A DNA stretch of 64,000 bases from Sphingomonas sp. Leaf67 (GTDB taxonomy: Bacteria > Pseudomonadota > Alphaproteobacteria > Sphingomonadales > Sphingomonadaceae). The position numbers were made by a program, and so were the translations under genes. The first letter of the stretch is position 1, and each line of letters opens with the position of its first letter. Location: the NCBI RefSeq assembly GCF_001421965.1, contig NZ_LMLP01000022.1:186001-250000 (forward strand). Reading direction: 5' to 3'. Below the pieces are notes generated by a model, which was not told the DNA's origin, did no database searches, and saw only the letters and a program-made list of their open reading frames with translations. Below are positions 17,567 to 29,686 of the stretch, piece by piece.

Positions 17567-18220
17567 ATGAAATTCTTCGTCGACACCGCCGATACCAGCG
17601 ACATTCGCGAACTGGCCGAAACCGGCCTGCTCGACGGTGTGACCACCAACCCGTCGCTGATCCACAAATCGGGCCGCGATTTTCTCGAGGTCGTGCGCGA
17701 AATCTGTTCGATCACGCCGGGGCCGGTATCGGCGGAGGTCGTAGCGCTCGACCACGCCGGCATGATGCGCGAGGCCGAAATCCTGCGCAAACTGGCCGAT
17801 AACGTCGCGGTGAAGGTGCCGCTCACCATCGACGGCCTCAAGACCTGCAAGGCGCTGACCGACGACGGTACGATGGTCAACGTCACGCTGTGCTTCTCCG
17901 CCAATCAGGCGCTGCTGGCGGCAAAGGCCGGCGCGACCTTCGTCTCGCCGTTCGTCGGGCGGCATGACGATATCGGTTTCGACGGCATGGGGCTCATCAG
18001 CGATATCCGCCTGATCTACGACAATTACGATTTCGGGACCGAGATCCTCGTCGCCAGCGTCCGCCATCCGATCCACGTCCTCGAATCGGCCAAGATGGGT
18101 GCGGACGTGATGACCGCCCCGCCGTCGGTCATCCGCGCGCTGGTCAAGCATCCGCTGACCGACAAGGGGATCGAAGGCTTCATGGCCGACTGGGCCAAGT
18201 CGGGCCAGACGATCGTCTGA
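17567..18220 (+). CDS. Fructose-6-phosphate aldolase / short transaldolase
   Basis: TIM-barrel sugar-phosphate aldolase of the small transaldolase (TalC/FSA) subfamily, 217 residues. [20 protein letters not shown] and [13 protein letters not shown] open the protein, the Schiff-base lysine is in [14 protein letters not shown], and [13 protein letters not shown] follows. Sequence alone cannot separate transaldolase from fructose-6-phosphate aldolase activity. The ATG at 17567 matches the family N-terminus exactly. It is followed by xerC after 17 bases. Confidence 0.88.
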   Translation: MKFFVDTADTSDIRELAETGLLDGVTTNPSLIHKSGRDFLEVVREICSITPGPVSAEVVALDHAGMMREAEILRKLADNVAVKVPLTIDGLKTCKALTDDGTMVNVTLCFSANQALLAAKAGATFVSPFVGRHDDIGFDGMGLISDIRLIYDNYDFGTEILVASVRHPIHVLESAKMGADVMTAPPSVIRALVKHPLTDKGIEGFMADWAKSGQTIV

Positions 18221-18237
18221 TCGACGCGGGGGCTGGC

Positions 18238-19128
18238 GTGGACGACCTGACGCAGCCCCTGCCGCTGGCCTTCGCGACGCACTTGGCGCGGGATCGTCGA
18301 CGATCCGGGCATACCGTCCGTGCCTATGCCGCGACCGCCGAGCGGCTGATCGCGTTCCTGCAAGGCCATTGGGGCGGGGCGGTCGATGGCGGGCGACTGG
18401 GCCGCATCACCGCCGCCGACCTGCGTGCCTTCCTCGCCCGTCGCCGCGAAGACGGGCTGGGTAATGCGTCCGCCGCACGCGAATTGTCGGCGGTGCGGGC
18501 CTTTCTCGATTTCGCCGGTGTTGAAGCACCGCGCCTGCGCGGGCCGCGCACCGGCAAGACCGTGCCCCGTCCGATCTCGCCCGACGACGCGGTGGCGCTG
18601 GCCGGGGACGTCGCCGACTTTGCCGCCGAACCGTGGATCGGTGCGCGCGACTGGGCGGTGTTGCTGCTGCTTTATGGTGCTGGACTGCGCATCGGCGAGG
18701 CATTGGCGCTGACCGGGGCGGTCCTGCCGCTGGGCGCGACGCTCGTCGTGACCGGCAAGCGCGACAAGACGCGGGTCGTGCCGCTGCTGCCGCCGGTCCG
18801 CGCCGCGATCGAGGCCTATGTCGCGCAGCAACCCTGGGGCACCGCGCGCGACGCGCCGCTGTTCCGGGGGGCAAAGGGCGGGCCGCTGGCTGCCGGGGTC
18901 GTCCGGCGGGCGGTGCAGGCCGCGCGCGGGCGGCTCGGCCTCGGCGACCGCACGACGCCCCACGCGCTGCGCCACAGCTTTGCCACGCATCTGCTGGGTC
19001 GTGGCGCGGACCTCCGATCGCTACAGGCGCTGCTGGGCCATGCCAGCCTGTCCTCGACGCAAATCTATACGGCGGTCGATGCCGCCCATCTGTTGGACGT
19101 ATACCGGAACGCGCATCCGCATGGATAG
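18238..19128 (+). CDS. xerC: Tyrosine recombinase XerC
   Basis: Site-specific recombinase that resolves chromosome dimers at dif with XerD. It has 296 residues with a GTG start. The SAM-like N-terminal core-binding domain spans about residues 8-100. The catalytic domain shows all active residues: Arg151 (GAGLRIGEAL), Lys174 (TGKRDKTR), His242 and Arg245 (PHALRHSFATHLL), His268 (LLGHASLSS) and Tyr277 (TQIYT). Length, completeness and housekeeping surroundings fit XerC better than a mobile-element integrase. Confidence 0.87.
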   Translation: MDDLTQPLPLAFATHLARDRRRSGHTVRAYAATAERLIAFLQGHWGGAVDGGRLGRITAADLRAFLARRREDGLGNASAARELSAVRAFLDFAGVEAPRLRGPRTGKTVPRPISPDDAVALAGDVADFAAEPWIGARDWAVLLLLYGAGLRIGEALALTGAVLPLGATLVVTGKRDKTRVVPLLPPVRAAIEAYVAQQPWGTARDAPLFRGAKGGPLAAGVVRRAVQAARGRLGLGDRTTPHALRHSFATHLLGRGADLRSLQALLGHASLSSTQIYTAVDAAHLLDVYRNAHPHG

Positions 19129-19244
19129 CTACTGCCGATGGGACAGAGATAGCTGCCCAATACGCATTTCCTTCACCGTGCAGTAGAAGCGCGGTCCCGG
19201 ATCGAGTCCGGGGTGACCCTCGATTGGTGAACGCTCCAAACGCG

Positions 19245-19280
19245 AAACGCCGCGCCGGACCTCGGTCCGACGCGGCGTTT
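19245..19280. terminator. Strong bidirectional terminator after atpC
   Basis: AAACGCCGCG and CGCGGCGTTT form the outer stem, with an inner CGGAC/GTCCG stem and loop CTCG. It starts 24 bases downstream of the atpC stop and also lies downstream of the rightward xerC. T-rich ends occur on both strands, so it can serve both transcripts. Confidence 0.8.
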
Positions 19281-19303
19281 CGTTCAACGCATTGTGAGCG
19301 CGA

Positions 19304-19555
19304 TCAGCCGGCCTGTTCGGCGAGGATCGTCAGACCCTTGGAATTCACCTCGGCAAAGCCGCCGCGGATCGCGATGCGCTCTGCCTCGCCCTTTTCGGTG
19401 CGCTGGATCAGGACGTCGCCATCGCGGATCGTCGACATGAACGGCGCGTGGCCTTCCAGCACACCGAAGTCGCCTTCGGTTCCCGGAACCGTGACCATGT
19501 AGACCGATTCCGACCGCACCAGCTTTTCGGGGGTCACGAGTTCGAAGTGCAGCAT
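19304..19555 (-). CDS. atpC: ATP synthase F1 subunit epsilon
   Basis: Central-stalk subunit of F1. It has 83 residues from the ATG at 19555 ([20 protein letters not shown]). It contains only the N-terminal beta-sandwich ([31 protein letters not shown]) and lacks the C-terminal two-helix inhibitory domain of longer (about 135-residue) homologues, a short form common in alphaproteobacteria. It is last in the operon, separated from atpD by 124 bases of palindromic repeat. Confidence 0.92.
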   Translation of the reverse strand: MLHFELVTPEKLVRSESVYMVTVPGTEGDFGVLEGHAPFMSTIRDGDVLIQRTEKGEAERIAIRGGFAEVNSKGLTILAEQAG

Positions 19556-19570
19556 TTTCAAAACCTCACT

Positions 19571-19672
19571 CCCTCTCCCCTTCAGGGGAGAGGGCAGGGG
19601 GAGAGGGGGGTTCGGCCGAGAGGTTCCGACTGCCCCTCTCCCCGACCCTCTCCCCGCACGCGAGGAGAGGGA
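19571..19672. repeat. CCCTCTCCCC palindromic element between atpD and atpC
   Basis: A perfect 10-bp hairpin CCCTCTCCCC-TTCA-GGGGAGAGGG (19571-19594) is followed by GGGGGAGAGGGG and, on the far side, CCCCTCTCCCCGACCCTCTCC and GAGGAGAGGG, giving a nested inverted repeat. The same type of unit lies between atpA and atpG. It is transcribed within the atp mRNA. Confidence 0.8.
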
Positions 19673-19679
19673 GATGGAA

Positions 19680-21738
<2,059 letters not shown>

Positions 21739-21742
<4 letters not shown>

Positions 21743-21831
21743 AGCGCTTCGGTGCCGATGATCGGGCTGATCCGGCCGGCATGGTTGGTGCTGCCCAGAG
21801 GGGCGTAGGTGTATGCAGCGGTTGCCATCAT
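21739..21831 (-). pseudogene. Hybrid remnant: atpD 5' end joined to atpG 3' end
   Basis: A 30-codon open frame behind a strong GGAGG. Its first 22 or so residues copy the AtpD N-terminus (MATAAYTYAPLGSTNHAGRI against [20 protein letters not shown]), and its end (GTEAL-stop) copies the AtpG C-terminus (GAEAL-stop). By hand alignment about 66 of 75 bases match the atpD start region. This is the join expected from an unequal tandem duplication of an atpG-tail to atpD-head segment. It may still be translated as a short peptide or simply keep ribosomes moving to the next gene. Confidence 0.85.
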
Positions 21832-21847
21832 CTAGTCCTCCAAGCCG

Positions 21848-22159
21848 TCAGTCTTTAATCTGAAAAGTCACGCGCCGCTTAAACACCCAACGAACAGGCT
21901 TACCGTTCTCGTCCAATTTGGGGTTGAAGTTAGCCTTCGCAAGCAGATTTCGGCAGACCGCTGCATCAATTTCCGGAGACGCCGTGCTGGATTCAACGTT
22001 ACACTTATCTGCCTTGCCGTTCGTGTCTACATCAAGCGCGACGTTCAGGACTGCCGTCTTTGATGATGTATCCGACGGTACCGTCGACATCGTCGGTCCT
22101 TGCGCGGCAGTCCATGCCGTCGAAGGTACCACGAGCGCCAAGGCAATCGAGAAAATCAC
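21848..22159 (-). CDS. Small secreted protein with TonB-C-like domain
   Basis: Protein of 103 residues starting at GTG (22159), overlapping the atpG TGA as GTGA. A signal peptide (MIFSIALALVVPSTAWTAAQ) is followed by a region like the C-terminal domain of TonB-family proteins (VALDVDTNGKADKCNVESST, AAVCRNLLAKANFNPKLDEN, VRWVFKRRVTFQI). There is no transmembrane anchor or Pro-rich linker, so it is not a working TonB by itself. By eye the gene is clearly less G+C-rich than its neighbours, which suggests recent acquisition. Confidence 0.7.
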   Translation of the reverse strand: MIFSIALALVVPSTAWTAAQGPTMSTVPSDTSSKTAVLNVALDVDTNGKADKCNVESSTASPEIDAAVCRNLLAKANFNPKLDENGKPVRWVFKRRVTFQIKD

Positions 22160-23043
22160 AGCGCTTCGGCACCCGAGATGATTTCGACCAGTTCGGTCGT
22201 GATCGCGGCCTGGCGGGTGCGGTTATATTCGATGGTCAAGCGGTTGATGAGATCGCCCGCGTTGCGCGTAGCGTTGTCCATCGCCGTCATCTTCGAACCC
22301 TGTTCCGACGCCGCGTTTTCCTTCATCGCACGATAGATCTGCACCGCGATATTCGTGGGCAACAGATTGTCGAGGATCGCTTCCTCGCTCGGCTCGTACT
22401 CGACCACCGCGTCGGCGGAAGGTTGCGAAGTTGCCACGGCGGGGGTTGGGATCTTGACCGGAATCAGTTGCTGTTCCGTGGGTTCCTGCGTCAGTACCGT
22501 TTTGAAGGTTGCATAGAACAGGTGCGCGACGTCGAATTCGCCCGCATGGAAGCGGCGGATCAGGTCGTCGGCATAGCCCTTCGCATCGGCGAAGGTCAGC
22601 TTGCCGAGATCGCCCGGTTCGACCGAATGGACGAAGCCGTCGCGGAACTGGCGCGCCAGCACGGCGCGACCCTTGCGGCCGATCGTCAGGAACTTCACGG
22701 TCTTGCCCTGTTCCTGAAGCTCCAGCGCGCGGCGGCGCGCCATGCGGGCGATGTTCGAGTTGAACGCACCGGCCAGCCCCTTGTCCGAGGTCGCGACGAC
22801 GAACAGATGCACCTGATCGCTGCCGGTGCCGGCGAGCAGCGGCGAGCTGCCTTCGGTGACCTGTACCGTCGAGGCGAGGCTGGCGACGACCTGTTCGACG
22901 CGGCTCGCATAGGGACGACCGGCCTCGGCCGCTTCCTGCGCACGGCGCAGCTTGGCGGCGGCGACCATCTTCATCGCCTTGGTGATCTTCTGCGTCGACT
23001 TCACCGAGCCGATGCGGAGCTTTAGGGCCTTGAGGCTTGCCAT
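22156..23043 (-). CDS. atpG: ATP synthase F1 subunit gamma
   Basis: Rotating central shaft of F1. It has 295 residues. The N-terminus (MASLKALKLRIGSVKSTQKI followed by TKAMKMVAAAKLRRAQEAA) and C-terminus (MTAMDNATRNAGDLINRLTI and IEYNRTRQAAITTELVEIIS) are the conserved coiled-coil helices. Its stop codon overlaps the next gene's GTG. A palindromic element of about 100 bases separates it from atpA. Confidence 0.96.
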   Translation of the reverse strand: MASLKALKLRIGSVKSTQKITKAMKMVAAAKLRRAQEAAEAGRPYASRVEQVVASLASTVQVTEGSSPLLAGTGSDQVHLFVVATSDKGLAGAFNSNIARMARRRALELQEQGKTVKFLTIGRKGRAVLARQFRDGFVHSVEPGDLGKLTFADAKGYADDLIRRFHAGEFDVAHLFYATFKTVLTQEPTEQQLIPVKIPTPAVATSQPSADAVVEYEPSEEAILDNLLPTNIAVQIYRAMKENAASEQGSKMTAMDNATRNAGDLINRLTIEYNRTRQAAITTELVEIISGAEAL

Positions 23044-23057
23044 CTGTTTTCCCTACT

Positions 23058-23157
23058 CCCTCTCCCCTTCAGGGGAGGGGGTCGGGGAGAGGGGAGTGCC
23101 AACTTCGGGCGTCCCGCTCTTCCCCTCTCCCAACCCTCTCCCCTGAAGGGGAGAGGG
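23058..23157. repeat. CCCTCTCCCC long inverted repeat between atpA and atpG
   Basis: Left arm begins CCCTCTCCCCTTCAGGGGAG and the right arm ends CCCCTGAAGGGGAGAGGG. The arms are about 40 bases, nearly complementary, and each contains its own short palindrome. It is the same family as the element between atpD and atpC. It would form a large cruciform or RNA stem inside the atp transcript. Confidence 0.8.
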
Positions 23158-23166
23158 CTTTGATAG

Positions 23167-25271
<2,105 letters not shown>

Positions 25272-25511
25272 GCGTGCGTCCTTGTCAGGGGTCAATTCAA
25301 CATCCCATGCCGGTGAGGGGGCCGCACTCCCAACCGCCGTCGCGAACCAATGTCGCGCCGCTGACCGGCCCCACGCGCCCCCGATGGGTCGTGGGGGCCG
25401 CTAGCATCGGTGTCATTATTTCGCAAGCTTTGCGGGACGCGCCGTGGTGGGTTGCGATTCGGACGCAAGCTGAACGGGGGATTATCGGGCTGCAACAAGA
25501 AGAAAGTTGGG
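25272..25511. other. Leader region of the atp operon
   Basis: No gene seen. The leftward atp promoter should lie here, but no single -10/-35 pair is convincing. The AT-rich stretch near 25410-25435 contains the near-perfect palindrome CGCAAGCTTTGCG (25422-25434), and a TTGCGA with nearby AATAAT occurs on the minus strand. The right part borders a long inverted repeat. Confidence 0.4.
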
Positions 25512-25670
25512 TTCACGCGAAGGCGCGAAGACGCGGAGGGGTCGCGTTCGTTTCGACGGCATTCCGCGCCAGCGGCTTGATTGCCCGTTGCGACCGAGGG
25601 CGATGTCTTCCGATCGCGAGCGACGTCGCCCGGAACGCAACCCCTTCGCGTCTTCGCGCCTTCGCGTGAA
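25512..25670. repeat. Dispersed long inverted repeat, copy 1
   Basis: The 35-base arms (25512-25546 and 25636-25670) differ at 2 positions after reversal. They begin TTCACGCGAAGGCGCGAAG and end with its complement. About 90 bases of unrelated sequence lie between the arms. Related elements occur at 42327-42482 and 56022-56248. It sits between the end of the protease gene and the atp leader. Confidence 0.85.
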
Positions 25671-25681
25671 AACTCCTTCTC

Positions 25682-27229
25682 TTATTTCGCTGCCGTACAG
25701 CGATAGACCAGCCGTTCGTTGACCTGCGCGGGCAACGAGGTGCGAATCGCCGATTGCTGCGTGGCCAGCGCCGCGCGCGCGCCGGTGTCGGCGGCGCACG
25801 CCTTTTGCTGCACCTGTCCGCGCAGCGTGCGGGCGCGCTGCATCGATTCGGCGGACAGCAGATAGCGGCTGTTGGTGTAGCTGCCGCTGACGGGATCGAA
25901 GCGCAGTACCGACACGGTGGCGTCCTCATTCGGAACGAGAATCCGTTCCCAGCCGCCGCCCGGCGCTTCGGCATATTGGGTGCGGCCGTTCATGCAGCCA
26001 TCGGCGCGCCAGCCGAAGCGGACGGTTTCCACCGGCGACAGGATGATGCGGCTGCGTTCGGGCACCAGCGTGCATTCGAGCGGCCCTGACAGCGGCGCGA
26101 TCCGGGTCGCGGCGGTATTGCCCGATTCGTCGGCGGCGGCGATCGAGGCCGGATCGAAATCGGGCCGCAGCAGGAAGGTGGCGATCGCACCGACGAACAG
26201 CACGCCGCCGCCGATCGCCGCGAACTTCGCGGCGCGCGGCTGCCCACGGGTCAGCAACAGCCCGGCCCCGCCCGCCGCCAGCACCGACAGCGCCAGCAGC
26301 AGCGCGGCGGCGGCGATCATGTTCTCGCGGCGTTCGGCATTGGCGGCGCGCGCCTGTTCGAGCGCGGTCGCGCGTTCCTCGCGCGCGCGTTCGGTGGCGG
26401 CGCGGGCGCGCTCGCGGTCCTCGACGCCCTGGCGTTCGGCATCGGCGCGGTCGCGGGCATCGGCATCGGCGAGCGTCAGGCAGGGGGTGGCGATGGTCGC
26501 GACCTGCTGTGCCGCCTCGCGCAGGAACGCGATCAGCTCGCCATCGGCAATGGCGAAGGCGAAGCTGGCGTCGCCCTCCTCACCCCGGGTCAGCGCCGAA
26601 TTGACGCCGAGCACCCGGCCGCACCGGTCGAGCAGCGGCCCGCCCGAATTGCCGCGCGCGATGCTGGCGGTATGGACCAGCACCGCCGTGCCCTCCAGCG
26701 TGCGGTTGCCCGACAACACGCCCTGCGAGCGGACCGGGGAGGTCGGCGTGACGAAATCGTCGACCGATCGCGCCGTCGCCAGGTCGACATTGCCGGGATA
26801 GCCGAGCGCGATGGCCGGATCGCCTTCGCCAAGGCCACCGGTATAGACGGTCAGCGGGGGCAGGCGCACGCCGCTGACCTCGATCAGCGCCAGATCGCGC
26901 GCCTTGTCGATGCGGACCACGCGCCCCTCGAACGACCGGTCGCCTTCGGACGGAACCACGCCGACGACGGTGTCGCCGGGATAGCGTTCCATCAGTTCGA
27001 CGACATGGGCATTGGTGACGATGCGATTGGGCGCCACAGCGAAGCCGGTGCCGTGTTCGACATCGACCATCTCGCCATCGACGGTCGCGATCACGACGAC
27101 GCGGACGACGCCGCGCGCCGCCGCCGTCACGTCGTCGGCACGGGCGGGGGCGGACAGGGCCAGCAGCGCGGCGAGCACCGTCAGCCAGATCGTCAGCAGG
27201 CGCAGGATCGGTGTCGCGTTCTTTACCAT
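25682..27229 (-). CDS. Membrane-anchored trypsin-like serine protease
   Basis: S1C-type (DegP-related) protease of 515 residues from the ATG at 27229. A TTG 7 codons earlier is possible. A signal or anchor helix (ILRLLTIWLTVLAALLALSA) precedes a trypsin domain with His75 (VTNAHVV), Asp112 (ARDLALI) and Ser195 (ARGNSGGPLL). An Ala/Arg/Glu-rich coiled coil follows (about residues 245-310), then two hydrophobic helices (AAAALLLALSVLAAGGAGLL and FAAIGGGVLFVGAIATFLL), and a C-terminal domain of about 150 residues that I do not recognise. No PDZ domain is seen, so it is not DegP itself. Confidence 0.8.
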   Translation of the reverse strand: MVKNATPILRLLTIWLTVLAALLALSAPARADDVTAAARGVVRVVVIATVDGEMVDVEHGTGFAVAPNRIVTNAHVVELMERYPGDTVVGVVPSEGDRSFEGRVVRIDKARDLALIEVSGVRLPPLTVYTGGLGEGDPAIALGYPGNVDLATARSVDDFVTPTSPVRSQGVLSGNRTLEGTAVLVHTASIARGNSGGPLLDRCGRVLGVNSALTRGEEGDASFAFAIADGELIAFLREAAQQVATIATPCLTLADADARDRADAERQGVEDRERARAATERAREERATALEQARAANAERRENMIAAAALLLALSVLAAGGAGLLLTRGQPRAAKFAAIGGGVLFVGAIATFLLRPDFDPASIAAADESGNTAATRIAPLSGPLECTLVPERSRIILSPVETVRFGWRADGCMNGRTQYAEAPGGGWERILVPNEDATVSVLRFDPVSGSYTNSRYLLSAESMQRARTLRGQVQQKACAADTGARAALATQQSAIRTSLPAQVNERLVYRCTAAK

Positions 27230-27285
27230 GGTCGCCGCCGTTTCGGCCAAAGCGCCGCGTGGGGCAAGGGGTGGCCAGGGACCGG

Positions 27286-29451
27286 CTACACGAAACTATA
27301 GGGATCGACGTCGACCGCGACGCGGACCTTCGCGCTCCAGTCGACCCCGTCGAGCCAGTCGCGGATCACGTCCTGTATGTCGAGCGCGCGGGTGGCGTGG
27401 ACCAGCAGCCGGAAGCGGTGCCGCCCGCGCAGCATCGCCAGCGGGGCGGGGGCGGGGCCATAGACGTGGCAGCCATCGACGTGCGGTGCGGCGCGGCCGA
27501 TCGCGCGCGCGGTCGTCTCCGCCGCGCCCTTGTCCTCCGACGACACGATGATCGCGGCATAGCGGCCGAAAGGCGGCACGCCGGCGTCCTCGCGTGCTTC
27601 GGTCTCGGCGGCGTAGAAGCTGTCGGCATCGCCCGAGATCAGCGCCTGCATCACGGGCGCGTTCGGCTGCGTCGTCTGGATATAGACATGGCCGGGCTTG
27701 GTCCCGCGCCCGGCACGTCCGGCCACCTGCGCGATCTGCTGGAAGGTCCGCTCCGACGCGCGCAGGTCGCCGCCCTGCAACCCCAGATCGGCATCGATCA
27801 CCCCGACACAGGTGAGGTTGGGAAAATGATAGCCCTTGGTCACCAGTTGCGTGCCGACGACGATATCGATGTCGCCCGCCTCCATCCGCCCGACGAACTC
27901 CGCCGCCTTGGCCGGGGACCAGATGGTGTCGGAGGTGACGATCGCGATCTTGGCGGTCGGCCACAAAGCGGCGGCTTCGTCGGCGATCCGCTCGACGCCC
28001 GGACCGCAGGCGACCAGCGCGTCCTCGGCATGGCATTCGGGGCAGGCGCGCGGGGTCGGGATGACATGGCCGCAATGATGGCACGACAGCCGGTGGATCA
28101 GGCGGTGTTCGACCATCCATGCGGTGCAATTGGGGCATTGGAAGCGATGCCCGCACGACCGGCACAGCGTCAGCGGCGCATAGCCGCGCCGGTTGAGGAA
28201 CAGCAGCGCCTGTTCGCCGCGCGACAGCGTCTCGTCGATCGCCTTGACCAACGGCGCCGCGATCCAGCGGCCGCGTTCGGGCGGTTGTTCGATCAGGTCG
28301 ATCGCCTCGATCGTCGGCAACTGCGCCTTGCCGTAGCGGCCGGGCAGCTTCACCTCGGTATAGCGGCCCTGCGCGACCTGTTGCCGCGTCTCGATCGCGG
28401 GGGTCGCGCTGGCGAGGATCACCGGGCATTTCTCGAACAGCCCGCGCATCACCGCGACGTCGCGGGCGTGGTAATGCACGCCCTCTTCCTGCTTGAAGCT
28501 GGTTTCGTGCGCTTCGTCGACGACGATCAGCCCGAGATCGGCATAGGGCAGGAACAACGCCGATCGCGCGCCGACCACGACCTTCGCCTGTCCGCTGGCG
28601 ATGGCGCGCCACGCCCGGCGGCGCTGCGTCGATCGCAGGTCGCTGTGCCATGGCACCGGCTCGCAGCCGAAGCGCGCGGTGAAGCGCTTCAGGAACGGTT
28701 CGGTCAGCGCGATTTCGGGGAGCAGCACCAGCACCTGCCGCCCCGCCGCGATCGCCGCCGCCACTGCCTCGAAATACACTTCGGTCTTGCCCGACCCGGT
28801 GACGCCGTCGAGCAGGAAGGGGTGGAAGGCGTCGGCCGCCACCGCCGCGGTCAGCCGGTCCGCCGCCGCATGCTGGTCGGCCGACAGTTCGGGGCGATGA
28901 TGGTCGGGATCGGGGATGGCATAGGGCTGGTCGATATCGACCGACACCGCCTCGATCGCGCCGAGCTTGACGAGGCCGCGGATGACCGCGTCGGACACGT
29001 CGGCGAGTGTCGCCAGTTCGCGGACCAGCCCGCGCCGCTCGCCGATCCGCTCCAGCGCCTGTGCCCGCTGCGGGGTCAGCCGGTCGGGGACTTCGCCGGT
29101 CGCGCGATATTCGATGGCGAGCTTCGCCCCCTCCAGCGCCGAATTGGACGCAAGGCACATGCGCAGCACCGATGCGGGGGCGGCGAGATAATAGCCCGCC
29201 GTCCATTCGACCAGCCGGCGCAAGGGCGCCGCGATCGGCGGCACGTCGGCCACGCCCAGCAACGGCCGCAGCCGGTTGTCGCCAACCTCCTCGGTCGCCA
29301 GCCGCTCGGCATCCCACACCACGCCCAGCAACTGGCGGGGGCCGAGCGGGGCGGTGACGATCGAGCCCGGCTCGACGGTCATGCCATGCGGCACCCGGTA
29401 GTCGAGCGGCCCGAGTGCGGCATTAAGCAGGAGAACGCGGGCACGGGACAT
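27286..29451 (-). CDS. priA: Primosomal protein N', replication restart helicase PriA
   Basis: Superfamily 2 helicase that reloads the replisome at stalled forks. It has 721 residues from the ATG at 29451 (MSRARVLLLNAALGPLDYRV). The frame runs open into an upstream palindrome and is not coding there. Walker A is FLLDGVTGSGKTEVYFE, the DEAH box is IVVDEAHE, and four zinc-binding Cys pairs lie in CRSCGHRFQCPNC and CHHCGHVIP...CPEC. No partner primosome gene is adjacent. Confidence 0.95.
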   Translation of the reverse strand: MSRARVLLLNAALGPLDYRVPHGMTVEPGSIVTAPLGPRQLLGVVWDAERLATEEVGDNRLRPLLGVADVPPIAAPLRRLVEWTAGYYLAAPASVLRMCLASNSALEGAKLAIEYRATGEVPDRLTPQRAQALERIGERRGLVRELATLADVSDAVIRGLVKLGAIEAVSVDIDQPYAIPDPDHHRPELSADQHAAADRLTAAVAADAFHPFLLDGVTGSGKTEVYFEAVAAAIAAGRQVLVLLPEIALTEPFLKRFTARFGCEPVPWHSDLRSTQRRRAWRAIASGQAKVVVGARSALFLPYADLGLIVVDEAHETSFKQEEGVHYHARDVAVMRGLFEKCPVILASATPAIETRQQVAQGRYTEVKLPGRYGKAQLPTIEAIDLIEQPPERGRWIAAPLVKAIDETLSRGEQALLFLNRRGYAPLTLCRSCGHRFQCPNCTAWMVEHRLIHRLSCHHCGHVIPTPRACPECHAEDALVACGPGVERIADEAAALWPTAKIAIVTSDTIWSPAKAAEFVGRMEAGDIDIVVGTQLVTKGYHFPNLTCVGVIDADLGLQGGDLRASERTFQQIAQVAGRAGRGTKPGHVYIQTTQPNAPVMQALISGDADSFYAAETEAREDAGVPPFGRYAAIIVSSEDKGAAETTARAIGRAAPHVDGCHVYGPAPAPLAMLRGRHRFRLLVHATRALDIQDVIRDWLDGVDWSAKVRVAVDVDPYSFV

Positions 29452-29481
29452 GGCGGTTAGATAGGGTGGTCGGTTCCTTCC

Positions 29482-29624
29482 GTCATCCCGGCGCAGGCCG
29501 GGATCCACGGTCCGCAAGCGCCGATGGCTTCGGTTCCTGTGGCCCGGTGGATCCCGGCCTGCGCCGGGATGGCGAAGGAGGGGGACGATAACCCCCTTCG
29601 TCATTCCCGCGAAGGCGGGAATCC
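29482..29624. repeat. REP-like palindromes upstream of priA
   Basis: GTCATCCCGGCGCAGGCCGG (from 29482) and its inverted copy ending GCGCCGGGATGG (to about 29572) form a pair. A third unit, GTCATTCCCGCGAAGGCGGG (from 29600), is a palindrome on its own. They fill the gap between the TonB receptor stop and the priA start and may end the receptor transcript. Confidence 0.7.
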
Positions 29625-29686
29625 ATATACGCTAACGGTGCGCCTCGTTCGGCGGCGTATCCGCCCGGGAACGCCGGCAACCGCGG

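Noticed and set aside
18238..19128. Mobile-element integrase
   Set aside because: Length, motif set and housekeeping neighbours fit XerC. No attachment repeats, excisionase or cargo genes are nearby.
29452..29604. 51-codon N-terminal extension of PriA
   Set aside because: It translates through the REP-like palindromes (repeated GAGRDP/DPGLRRDDG type peptide) and is not part of PriA.
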